36,122 nucleotides of DNA, taken from assembly GCA_001822095.1 (NCBI GenBank), contig MHPP01000014.1, positions 75,654 to 111,775 of the forward strand. Reading direction: 5' to 3'. Shown here in pieces: positions 16,125-23,246 of the stretch; position 1 is the first letter of the stretch; each line of letters starts with the position of its first letter. The notes under the pieces are model-generated. The model did not search any database. It was not told the DNA's origin and saw nothing but the letters and a program-made list of their open reading frames with translations. The position numbers and the translations under genes are program-made. The stretch is from Candidatus Staskawiczbacteria bacterium RIFOXYC1_FULL_38_18 (GTDB lineage Bacteria; Patescibacteriota; Minisyncoccia; Minisyncoccales; Staskawiczbacteraceae).

Positions 16125-17087
16125 TTATTTGGGCAAAAATATTTCTGTCAATAAAAATGCAATATATGTAAAAAGCAAAAGCAAGGCTTCTTTTTTTGTA
16201 ATTTTTTTGTCGCTTTTTATGGCAAAAAGGTAAAAAATTGCCGCAACAAAAACAAAAATCCTTGCAATTATAAATGGTGAGAAGTCAACAATTTGAAATG
16301 GAGAAATTAGGGCAACAATTCCCAAGACCAGCGTTGCGCACACAATTACCGAACCCATTAAATCTCCCAAAACCATCCATCCCTCTCCTTTTTTTGCCGA
16401 AATTATTGAAAAATACGCCTCGGGGAAGCAATTTCCAAGACCAACAATTAAAATTCCCACAAGGGCAAGAGAGGCACCCAAAGTATTGGCAAAAAACTGA
16501 GCTGTATCAACAACCACAAAAGATGTCGCCACCAGCAAGGCAAGCAAAAAAACCAGCTTTGCAACGTTTTTTAGGAACCAGAATGGATTCATCGCATTTT
16601 TTTCTTTTTTGGTTTCATTGTAAATTTTTTGATAATTTTCCTGTTTTGAAAAAATCCAAAAGGCATAAAGAAAAAATGCCAGCAGTAAAATTACCCCGTC
16701 TGTTCTGCTCAAATTTCCGTCTAAAATTAAAAGAAGTGGCAAGAAGGCAATAATAGCGGTAAAAATTGCGCTTGTTTGCACCATGCTACTTTTGGTTGAT
16801 ATGCCTTTTTTGCTAAAAAGCACCGCCAAAGCCATAACCAGCGTCAAGTCAACCAGGTTTCCACCCACAATATCTCCAAAAGCCAGCTGGGGAAATCCGT
16901 GCAAAGCCGCGTTTACGTCCACAAAAAGATTGGGTAGAGATGTTGCGAATGCCATAACAAAGAATCCAACCATAAATTCCCGCCAGTTCAAATATCTGGC
17001 AACCTGGACCAATGTTTTTACCAGGCTTTTGCTGAGCAGGGCAAGAACAAAACACGAAATTGCAAACGATAAGATTTGAAAAATCAT
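16125..17087 (-). CDS. CaCA-family Na+/Ca2+ exchanger-like membrane protein
   Basis: A 320-residue protein with about ten membrane helices and the two inverted alpha repeats of the calcium/cation antiporter superfamily (YrbG type). Alpha-1 reads FATSLPNLFVDVNAA...GDIVGGNLVDL and alpha-2 IVGLGNCFPEAYFSII...GDLMGSVIVC. In most members both repeats carry SLPE, the ion-binding glutamate. Here alpha-1 has Asn53 instead, while alpha-2 keeps Glu223, so ion selectivity or stoichiometry may differ. It sits between an APC-type permease (5 nt) and rmuC (2 nt). Confidence 0.88.
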   Translation of the reverse strand: MIFQILSFAISCFVLALLSKSLVKTLVQVARYLNWREFMVGFFVMAFATSLPNLFVDVNAALHGFPQLAFGDIVGGNLVDLTLVMALAVLFSKKGISTKSSMVQTSAIFTAIIAFLPLLLILDGNLSRTDGVILLLAFFLYAFWIFSKQENYQKIYNETKKEKNAMNPFWFLKNVAKLVFLLALLVATSFVVVDTAQFFANTLGASLALVGILIVGLGNCFPEAYFSIISAKKGEGWMVLGDLMGSVIVCATLVLGIVALISPFQIVDFSPFIIARIFVFVAAIFYLFAIKSDKKITKKEALLLLFTYIAFLLTEIFLPK

Positions 17088-17091
17088 ATAT

Positions 17092-18216
17092 TTATTTTAT
17101 GGAATAAAAAATTTCATAAATTATTCCAAATAGAAAAACTAGCGATAACGGATAAACAATTATATTTTTTCCTCCAATTTTTTTATACATAAGTAAAATG
17201 AGAATTCCGTCTATCCCCAGTAAAACTCCTCCCACAAATGAGATAATAGGCAAAAAAGCCTTTAATCCCAGCAAAAGAAGTATTAATGGCGTAAAGCAGG
17301 TCATGATAAATGCCTGCCAATGCTTTATTTTCAAATCATACGCTAAAACCTTTTTTAAAATTGTTCCTTGCGCAATAAACGCAGTGAGGGTTGCCAAAGT
17401 TCCCGCCAAAAGAGCTACAGCCACAACCCCTCTCCCAAAAAAATTTGCCAGCCCGTCTATTGCTGTTTGCGTTGTGGCGGTTCCGCTTATTCCCAGGATT
17501 AAAAAAATGAATAAAAGATAAAAAGCCGAAACCGATATTGTTGAGAAAATAATTATTTTTTTTAGATTATGTTTTCTGCCCAGAAGCATCTCTTCGGCCT
17601 GCGGTATGAGCCCTATTCCCCAAAGCGAAAATAATAATGCGCCATAAGGAAGGAACAAATTTGAAATTTGAAATTTGAAATTTGAAAAAAATATGTGACT
17701 CATCTTAAATTGCGGGATTCCCTGTAGAAGTATAAAAAACAATAAAAAAACAAGCAAAATTAAAACCCAGAATTCAACTTTTGCAATAACCTTAATATCA
17801 AAATATACCACTGAACTGGCTATTAAAAAATAAATAATTGTATATGCTAAGATATTCCCGCCTAAAAACGGGCTAAGAGCGGAGGTCAAAAAATTTCCGC
17901 CGACAATTAAATAAACCAGAAGGACGCCCAACAAAGCAAAAATTGTGGAAAGCATGGCAAAGGTTTGCGCGTACCTCCCTAAATAATGCCCCACAAATCC
18001 GGGGAACCTTTTAAAATCAGGTGTTTTTAGGCTTATTTCCGCAAATATTAAATCAATCGTCACAACTAGTGCGGTTATGACTAAAAAATACGTGAGCATT
18101 ACCCAAATACCGGCCTTAGATGCAATATATGGCAAGGATAAAAACCCCACGCCAATCATTCCCCCGCCGAACACCGCAATTGGATAAATATAATTTTTAA
18201 ATAAACCTTTAACCAT
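17092..18216 (-). CDS. APC-superfamily amino acid permease (aromatic amino acid permease type)
   Basis: A 374-residue transporter with about eleven membrane helices. The N-terminal GGGMIGVGFLSLPYIASKAG is the helix-1 break motif of the tryptophan/tyrosine permease and related amino-acid/auxin permease families. The substrate cannot be told from sequence. The stretch SNFKFQISNLF in the loop before helix 6 is encoded by a four-unit heptamer repeat (AAATTTG) and looks inserted. First gene of the permease-exchanger-rmuC run, downstream of tRNA-Glu. No SD. Confidence 0.85.
   Translation of the reverse strand: MVKGLFKNYIYPIAVFGGGMIGVGFLSLPYIASKAGIWVMLTYFLVITALVVTIDLIFAEISLKTPDFKRFPGFVGHYLGRYAQTFAMLSTIFALLGVLLVYLIVGGNFLTSALSPFLGGNILAYTIIYFLIASSVVYFDIKVIAKVEFWVLILLVFLLFFILLQGIPQFKMSHIFFSNFKFQISNLFLPYGALLFSLWGIGLIPQAEEMLLGRKHNLKKIIIFSTISVSAFYLLFIFLILGISGTATTQTAIDGLANFFGRGVVAVALLAGTLATLTAFIAQGTILKKVLAYDLKIKHWQAFIMTCFTPLILLLLGLKAFLPIISFVGGVLLGIDGILILLMYKKIGGKNIIVYPLSLVFLFGIIYEIFYSIK
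17657..17684 (-). repeat. four tandem AAATTTG heptamers in the permease gene
   Basis: AAATTTG occurs four times head to tail, followed by an A run. Inside the permease reading frame; a change of one unit would shift the frame. Confidence 0.9.
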
Positions 18217-18246
18217 TTGTTCATTATACCATTAAAATAAAAAAAG

Positions 18247-18321
18247 TGCTCCCAGCCGGATTTGAACCGGCGTTTCGTCCGTGAGAGGGACGCGTCCTGG
18301 ACCGGGCTAGACGATGGGAGC
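18247..18321 (-). tRNA. tRNA-Glu (CTC)
   Basis: Minus-strand cloverleaf: acceptor GCTCCCA/TGGGAGC, D-arm start TCGTCTAGCCCGG, anticodon loop CTCTCAC with anticodon CTC, T-loop TTCAAAT, discriminator A. CCA is not encoded (CTT follows). Lies between ftsI and the permease gene. Confidence 0.96.
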
Positions 18322-18356
18322 AACGTATTATTTTTACTACAAAAAAAACTTTTTGT

Positions 18357-20090
18357 CTATTTTACCGGGTTAGTGGTAACATCGTAGTCGGGAGGAATTT
18401 GCCAGTAATTTATTATATATTGCGCAAGCTCTTTAAAAACAGGCACAGCGGAAAGCGATGACTTTGAAACTTTTGGGCTGTCCAATTTTACCATTATCAA
18501 AAATTGCGGATTATATGCCGGGCCAAAACCCACGAAACTTTGGATTGTTTTGTCGTCGGATTCGTATCCCCTGCCGTTTTTTAACGGAATTTGGGCAGTG
18601 CCTGTTTTTCCCGCCATATAATATCCCGGAATTTTTGCCACGCCATTAAACCCTTTATCCACCACATTTACAAGCATGCTGGTTAGTTGCGAAGCGGTTT
18701 GCTGGGAAATTATGGGCGAGGAAATTTCCGGATTTATTTTTTGTTCATCTCCTCCGCTTATAATTTTTTCCACAATATATGGCCTTACCAGCCGGCCCCC
18801 GTTTGCTATAGCGCAAAATCCCCGGGCAATCTGAAGGGGCGTTAATTCAATTCCCTGTCCAAAAGAAGCTGTGGCAAAATTCATTTCTGGCCCGTTATTT
18901 CGCAGGGTGCTATTGCTTGAATAAACCTCTCCCTGCAAATCAATTCCAGTTTTTCCGCCAAAACCAAATTTATCCATATAATCTAAAAATGTTTTGTGGG
19001 AAATTTGCTGCGAAGCAAAAACCGCTCCGGTGTTAATTGAATTTTCCAAAACCTCGGTCATTGTTTTTGTTCCGTAAACTTCGTTGGCAAAGTTATGGAT
19101 TGTTTTTGAACCAAATTTTACAAACCCCGTGTCAACATATGTGGTGTCTGGCGTTATTTTGCCCTCGTTTAAGGCCGCGGCCATTGTGAAGGGCTTCATA
19201 ATTGAACCGGGCTCAAAAAGCTTCTGTGTTATTGTGTTTTGAAAAATTTCCAGGTCGCTTTCTTGCGAATATTGGTTTGGATTAAAAGACGGATAATTTG
19301 CCAAGGCCAGAATTCTGCCGGTATCCGGCCTCATGACTATTATTTGACCAGAGGAAATATCCAACTTTTCTTTTGTTTTTTTTAACAGATTTTCCGCCTG
19401 GAACTGTATGTTGTAATCAATCGTTAAATATAAATCCGAGCCATCTAGGGATATCTCGCTATTTTTGGAAAAAATTGAATCTATTCCTATCTTTTCCTGT
19501 TGCATCCCAGTTTTTCCCTTTAAAATATCGTCATAATGCCCCTCTATCCCGTATTGCCCCAACCCTTCCCCGCCCAAAAAACCGATAACCTGGCTTGCCA
19601 TGCCCTCCTGCGGATAAAATCTTTGCGAATTTTCTTGCCACGAAATACCGTCCAAGCCAAGCCGTTTTATTTTATCCAGCTCCTCTGGCGTTATGCCTTT
19701 TTTAATAACAATGTATGAATTCTGCGAGGCCAGGCTTTCTATTATTTTTTCTTTTGCAAGCCCAATGAGCTTGCCTAGAGACTCCGCAAAAAAAAGCTTG
19801 TCGGTTATTTTTTTAGGGTTTGCGGAAATCGTCCAGCTGGTTTTATTGATGGCCAAGCTCTTAATTTCTCCCGACAAGTTTTGCCCTTTTGTCTGCTGGC
19901 TATTTTCACAAAAAATCCGGCCTCTTGGGCCCGATTCGCTGTTAAACGTGATTTGCTGCCCCAATGCCTGGGCCTGGTAAAATTTGTGTTTTAAAACCTG
20001 CAGAAAAAACAAGCGGCTTATAATGGCTGCCCAAAGAATCAAAATAAAAATTAAAACTACATATGCCCGCCAATTGCTATTTTTTTTCAT
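18357..20090 (-). CDS. ftsI: peptidoglycan D,D-transpeptidase FtsI (class B PBP)
   Basis: A 577-residue class B penicillin-binding protein. One N-terminal membrane helix (about 9-28), the pedestal domain (RGRIFCEN, YGIEGHYDDILKGKTG), then the transpeptidase domain with S296xxK (PGSIMKPFT), the SxN box ENSINTGAVFA and K495TGTAQ. It crosslinks septal peptidoglycan. Its place directly after mraZ-rsmH-ftsL identifies it as the division PBP rather than an elongation PBP2. ATG start with no SD, 4 nt after ftsL. No PASTA domains. The cluster stops here; murE and later dcw genes do not follow, tRNA-Glu does. Confidence 0.95.
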   Translation of the reverse strand: MKKNSNWRAYVVLIFILILWAAIISRLFFLQVLKHKFYQAQALGQQITFNSESGPRGRIFCENSQQTKGQNLSGEIKSLAINKTSWTISANPKKITDKLFFAESLGKLIGLAKEKIIESLASQNSYIVIKKGITPEELDKIKRLGLDGISWQENSQRFYPQEGMASQVIGFLGGEGLGQYGIEGHYDDILKGKTGMQQEKIGIDSIFSKNSEISLDGSDLYLTIDYNIQFQAENLLKKTKEKLDISSGQIIVMRPDTGRILALANYPSFNPNQYSQESDLEIFQNTITQKLFEPGSIMKPFTMAAALNEGKITPDTTYVDTGFVKFGSKTIHNFANEVYGTKTMTEVLENSINTGAVFASQQISHKTFLDYMDKFGFGGKTGIDLQGEVYSSNSTLRNNGPEMNFATASFGQGIELTPLQIARGFCAIANGGRLVRPYIVEKIISGGDEQKINPEISSPIISQQTASQLTSMLVNVVDKGFNGVAKIPGYYMAGKTGTAQIPLKNGRGYESDDKTIQSFVGFGPAYNPQFLIMVKLDSPKVSKSSLSAVPVFKELAQYIINYWQIPPDYDVTTNPVK

Positions 20091-20094
20091 TGGC

Positions 20095-20457
20095 TTATCT
20101 TGCCGTGGCGACGAAGTTATCCATAATTTTTATATATTTTACGGATGTTGTTTTTTCAAAACTCATGCCTTCGACTTGAGCCAAAGCGTGCCCCAAAAAA
20201 CTGCTTTCTGCAAAAGAGGCCTGCAAGTTTTTATTATCGTCCGTTAGCTTGGCTATCTCGTTTTGATAGCTGTTAATAAGATACGCCCCTTTTGTAAGGC
20301 TGTTTATCTGCCATGCGTAAAAAGACAAGGAAATAAACACCCCTAAAAGCGCTACAAAAAGAATTGCCTTCCAATTTGCGGTCGGCAGAGCAACAGATTC
20401 AACCTTTGCCTTTACGTTTTTTTGCAGCCTTGAATAATTAAGCGCTAATGTTGTCAT
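20095..20457 (-). CDS. ftsL: FtsL-like division protein
   Basis: A 120-residue bitopic protein: basic cytoplasmic N-terminus, a single membrane helix (about 31-48), then a short coiled coil (INSYQNEIAKLTDDNKNLQ) and a small tail. Sequence alone is weak, but position between rsmH and ftsI, size and topology fit FtsL, which recruits FtsB/FtsQ and activates FtsWI at the septum. Its ATG overlaps the rsmH stop (ATGA), implying translational coupling. Confidence 0.8.
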   Translation of the reverse strand: MTTLALNYSRLQKNVKAKVESVALPTANWKAILFVALLGVFISLSFYAWQINSLTKGAYLINSYQNEIAKLTDDNKNLQASFAESSFLGHALAQVEGMSFEKTTSVKYIKIMDNFVATAR

Positions 20458-21356
20458 AACTTGATGGCTACCCTTAGCTTTGCGGAACGAGCTCGAGGAT
20501 TATCCCTATGCTCATTATCCAAAGCGATTACGGGCTTTTTTGTTAATATTTTTAATAAACCTTCTTTTTCTTTGTTCCTTAAAAATTGTTTGGCGATCCT
20601 GTCTTCTAACGAATGAAACGAAATAACTGCTATTCTTCCGCCAGGCCTTAAAATTGAAATAATTTGCGGCAAAGCTTTTTGCAAACTGTCCAGTTCTCCA
20701 TTTACCGCTATCCTCAACGCCTGAAATGTTCTTGTCGCATAATGAATTTTAGAATGCCAATAGAATGATGGCGTGGCGTCTTTTATTATCTCAACAAGTT
20801 CAAATGTTGTTTTAATTCTTTGCCCTGAGCCTGTCGAAGGGTTTCTCTGGTCTATAATTTTTTTTGCAATTTTTCTTGAAAATTTTTCTTCGCCGTATTC
20901 TGAAATAATTTTTTCAATTTTTTCTTCCAACCACTCGTTTACAATTATTTCCGCGGTTAAATCGTTTCTTTTTTGGTCATACCTCATATCAAGTGGCTGG
21001 TCTGCCTGGAAAGAAAACCCCTTTCCGGATTCTTCCAACTGCCAGGAAGACATTCCCAGGTCCAGCAATACCCCTGAAATTTTTTCAAAATTGTTATTTT
21101 TTAAAATATCTTCCAGATTAGCGTAAGAATCATTTACAAGGAATAGTCTGTTTTCAAAAACTTTTAATAACTCTTTGCAGTTCTTGATTTGTTCGGGGTC
21201 TAAGTCAATTCCCAAAAGTTTTCCGTTTGGCCCGGTTTTCTCCAAAATCAACTTTGCATGCCCTCCCTGCCCCACCGTGCAATCAATAAAATTTTCGTTA
21301 GGTTTAGGGTTTAATGCCTCCAAAACTTCTTTTGTAAGAACAGGTATGTGCTTCAT
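20454..21356 (-). CDS. rsmH: 16S rRNA (cytosine1402-N4)-methyltransferase
   Basis: A 300-residue RsmH/MraW: HIPVLTKEVLEAL at the N-terminus, SAM site FIDCTVGQGGHAKLIL, GVLLDLGMSSWQLE, the central RTFQALRIAVNGEL helix and VISFHSLEDRIAKQFLR. It methylates C1402 in the ribosomal decoding centre. A PSTGSGQ repeat-derived insert lies before the KTTFELVEII segment where family members have a loop. Two bases after the mraZ stop it begins at ATG; it overlaps ftsL by 4 nt. Confidence 0.96.
   Translation of the reverse strand: MKHIPVLTKEVLEALNPKPNENFIDCTVGQGGHAKLILEKTGPNGKLLGIDLDPEQIKNCKELLKVFENRLFLVNDSYANLEDILKNNNFEKISGVLLDLGMSSWQLEESGKGFSFQADQPLDMRYDQKRNDLTAEIIVNEWLEEKIEKIISEYGEEKFSRKIAKKIIDQRNPSTGSGQRIKTTFELVEIIKDATPSFYWHSKIHYATRTFQALRIAVNGELDSLQKALPQIISILRPGGRIAVISFHSLEDRIAKQFLRNKEKEGLLKILTKKPVIALDNEHRDNPRARSAKLRVAIKL
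20821..20841 (-). repeat. PSTxSGQ repeat copy 4 (in rsmH)
   Basis: Coding-strand ACCCTTCGACAGGCTCAGGG then CA; encodes PSTGSGQ. Closest to the consensus. Confidence 0.9.
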
Positions 21357-21788
21357 TTAGATTCCAAACGGCCCTAATTTTGAAACTATGTCCTCAACTC
21401 CTTTTTCAGCATTTTTGCTGTAAGCGCCCCACTTCTCAGAATCCCAAATTTCAACTCTTGTAGACAGCCCGCAAATTGTAACATTTTTTTTAAATTCGGC
21501 AAATTCTTTTAAATAATCCGGCAAAAGTATTCTTCCAAGCTTGTCCAAAGTAACCTCCGTAGCGCTTGCAAGCTGAAACCTTGCAAAAGCCCTTGCCTCA
21601 ACCTGTGAAGCGGGCAAATTTGCTAATTTACCAGCCGAAATCTCCCACTCTTTTTCCGTGTAAACAACCAGGCATCCTTCAAGCCCTTTTGTGATTATCA
21701 CTTTCTCGCCCAATTCCCCTCTAAATTTTGAGGGCAAAGCCAAGCGTTTTTTGATATCAATTGTGTGTTGGTATTGGCCAATAAGCAT
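21357..21788 (-). CDS. mraZ: transcriptional regulator MraZ
   Basis: A 143-residue MraZ with two SpoVT/AbrB-like halves: GQYQHTIDIKKRLALPSKFR and ATEVTLDKLGRILLPDYLKE, each with the DxxxR/GR element of this DNA-binding fold. MraZ forms a ring that binds direct repeats upstream of its own operon and represses the dcw cluster. The ORF track starts at 21845, but that extension is translated from the promoter and operator repeats; family members begin M(F/L)IGxYxHxID, so the ATG at 21788 is right. First gene of mraZ-rsmH-ftsL-ftsI. Confidence 0.93.
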   Translation of the reverse strand: MLIGQYQHTIDIKKRLALPSKFRGELGEKVIITKGLEGCLVVYTEKEWEISAGKLANLPASQVEARAFARFQLASATEVTLDKLGRILLPDYLKEFAEFKKNVTICGLSTRVEIWDSEKWGAYSKNAEKGVEDIVSKLGPFGI

Positions 21789-21794
21789 AAATTT

Positions 21795-21840
21795 TCCACA
21801 TTTATCCACATTTATCCACTTATACTTATTTATACTCCAC
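21795..21840 (-). promoter_or_regulatory. MraZ operator: three GTGGA decamers plus a fourth copy
   Basis: On the minus strand GTGGA occurs at 21819-21815, 21809-21805 and 21799-21795, exactly 10 bp apart, and again at 21840-21836, 21 bp upstream. This matches the known MraZ site plan (direct repeats, one per helical turn). The three tandem units lie between the predicted transcription start and the mraZ ATG; the fourth is in the promoter spacer. The unit TGTGGATAAA also contains a DnaA-box sequence. Confidence 0.75.
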
Positions 21841-21858
21841 AGCAAGCCACTTCGTCAA
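21829..21858 (-). promoter_or_regulatory. promoter of the mraZ-rsmH-ftsL-ftsI operon
   Basis: Minus strand TTGACG (21853-21858), 18 bp, TATAAA (21829-21834). A TGTGGATAA (DnaA-box orientation opposite to the decamers) lies directly upstream at 21861-21869. Confidence 0.72.
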
Positions 21859-21952
21859 CCTGTGGATAACTTTATTCCCCCACCTGTATTTATAAATTAA
21901 TAATTAATGAAATTGACTTTTTAAGGATGGATGTGATAAGCTTTAATTAGCA

Positions 21953-21995
21953 CCTGAAAAATTTACTTCCCGAATTCTCTTTCGGATTTTTCAGG
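21953..21995 (+). repeat. hairpin upstream of the 211-aa orphan gene
   Basis: CCTGAAAAAT (21953-21962) pairs perfectly with ATTTTTCAGG (21986-21995), and inside it CCGAA pairs with TTCGG across a TTCTCT loop, with a 7-nt bulge. No T-run follows on either strand, so a structured leader is more likely than a terminator. Confidence 0.7.
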
Positions 21996-22049
21996 CGATT
22001 GGCGGGCTCAATAAGGATTCGTCCCGAGAGCCAGAAAGCGAGGTTGGAA

Positions 22050-22685
22050 ATGGGTTTGCCCAACAACATTAATGTGGTTACGGGAGACGCGAAAATCGCG
22101 ATTAAGGAAATCTCCATCGCGGAATGGTGCGGCATCATCAAGGCTACACTACTCAGAATCAAGCCGTGCTTGAAGTACGTGTCGGGCTTCCAAACGCTTT
22201 CCAAGCTACTCAACAGTGCGCCCATGACAGGCTATGGACGGTTTGCCACGCCACCTAAAGCCATGCCAAAGCTCGAAGGCACGGACAAAAACCAAAAGAC
22301 AAGATTCGTTGCCGTGGATACGTGGAAACTGGAGAAGATCAACGTCGAGCCCAGCCACGAAATCAAGCAAGGCTTTTTGCTCCTGACCGACGATGGAAAT
22401 TTTGCAATCCTCACGCTATCCTGTTTCAGGCAAGAGGACCACTACGCTGTATGCGCGTCCTCTTTAATCGCCAACAGCTCAATTGGTGGGCTCAAATGCG
22501 TGATGGACGTGAACGCGCATGAGATACGCACCCGCATTGAGGACGGGTCTATTAGCCCGTACAACTTGCTGGACAGGCTATATCTCCTTTTTCACGGTAC
22601 CGTAGCGGACAGAGAACAGCGCATGGAGTCATTGCGCAAAGCGTGCGACTGGTTGCAAGGAATATGTGGCAGAATTGCAATTTGA
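22050..22685 (+). CDS. orphan soluble protein, GC-rich
   Basis: I do not recognise this protein. The ORF track starts at a TTG (21999), but the in-frame ATG at 22050 has GAGG six bases upstream and gives 211 residues, so I choose it. It is soluble, with no signal or membrane helix. Features are a Lys-containing N-terminal helix, a central beta-rich part (FVAVDTWKLEKINVEPS, GFLLLTDDGNFAILTLSCF) and a C-terminal helical region with ISPYNLLDRLYLLFHG. Five cysteines are scattered. Codon use is GC-richer than mraZ beside it. A weak promoter (TTGACT near 21913, GATAAG near 21935) and a hairpin precede it; an intrinsic terminator follows. Confidence 0.72.
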   Translation: MGLPNNINVVTGDAKIAIKEISIAEWCGIIKATLLRIKPCLKYVSGFQTLSKLLNSAPMTGYGRFATPPKAMPKLEGTDKNQKTRFVAVDTWKLEKINVEPSHEIKQGFLLLTDDGNFAILTLSCFRQEDHYAVCASSLIANSSIGGLKCVMDVNAHEIRTRIEDGSISPYNLLDRLYLLFHGTVADREQRMESLRKACDWLQGICGRIAI

Positions 22686-22725
22686 AACAGGCTTAGTTGC
22701 ATGCCTGACGCGCAAGCATATGCAG

Positions 22726-22762
22726 GGCTTTGGAAACTTCAGTTTCCACGGCCATTTTTTTT
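22726..22762 (+). terminator. intrinsic terminator of the 211-aa gene
   Basis: TGGAAAC-TTCA-GTTTCCA stem (22731-22748) with an outer GGC/GCC pair, then a run of eight T. Confidence 0.88.
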
Positions 22763-22799
22763 ACAAAAAAATAAAATGTAAAAACATACCACAATACAC

Positions 22800-22839
22800 C
22801 GATGCCATAATTTATAAAGCTTTACATTTTATGGCATCG
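22800..22839. repeat. 11-bp perfect inverted repeat between two terminators
   Basis: CGATGCCATAA (22800-22810) and TTATGGCATCG (22829-22839) flank an 18-nt AT-rich spacer. The stretch 22686-22986 holds the terminator of the 211-aa gene, this repeat, and the facing terminator of the 73-aa gene. No ORF is supported there. Confidence 0.8.
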
Positions 22840-22916
22840 TTTATGTTTGTGTTTTGCTTTGTCGCACAATAAAATTAGCGCACCCCATACACCTTGTGCA
22901 CGTATGTAAAAATAAC

Positions 22917-22945
22917 AAAAAAAAGAGCCTCACAAATTGTGAGGC
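22917..22945 (-). terminator. intrinsic terminator of the 73-aa gene / Clp operon
   Basis: Minus strand GCCTCACAA-T-TTGTGAGGC with eight T after TC. A near-perfect stem; strong terminator closing the operon from the 134-aa gene to the 73-aa gene. Confidence 0.93.
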
Positions 22946-22986
22946 GTCGCCAAAAATAACTTCTGGCGCATGCCTTGGGAAAAAAC

Positions 22987-23208
22987 TTAACCTACGGTGG
23001 CCAAGACGCCCCTTGATTTTAGATACTCCAACGCTTCGGGCGGACTGTCAAACTCCTTAATGTGGCTGGTTGTTGAACCAATGGTGTTGTTCCCGGAATA
23101 TTCGGGAACCTCAACCCACAGCAAGCTTATCTCGCAAAACTTGCCTTGCATTCTTACAACCTGACCGATCCACCACCCCATTCTGGCCGACGGCCTCACG
23201 GAGTCCAA
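22987..23208 (-). CDS. 73-aa orphan downstream of the Clp-type ATPase
   Basis: A 73-residue soluble protein, unrecognised. It has aromatic-rich strands (MGWWIGQVVRMQGKFCEISLLWVEV) and an acidic helix at the end (SPPEALEYLKSRG). The track start is TTG at 23208 with a weak GGA eight bases before; the ATG at residue 10 lacks a well-placed SD, so the start is uncertain. It begins about 38 nt after the Clp ATPase stop and ends before a strong terminator, consistent with being the last gene of that transcript. GC-richer codons than the ATPase gene. Confidence 0.6.
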   Translation of the reverse strand: MDSVRPSARMGWWIGQVVRMQGKFCEISLLWVEVPEYSGNNTIGSTTSHIKEFDSPPEALEYLKSRGVLATVG

Positions 23209-23246
23209 TGTGTATCCAGCTTTATGCAGTGGTAGCCACTTTTAAT

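Noticed and set aside
17657-17684. Tandem AAATTTG units as a CRISPR-like array
   Set aside because: No spacers, heptamer units only, inside a coding region; no cas genes in the window.
21789-21845. N-terminal extension of MraZ in the ORF track
   Set aside because: The extra 19 residues are translated from the promoter and operator repeats; the family starts at the internal ATG.
21795-21869. Possible replication origin from the cluster of DnaA-box-like sequences
   Set aside because: Two perfect and one near DnaA box only, within an operator of clear 10-bp period before mraZ, and no dnaA, dnaN or parAB gene nearby.
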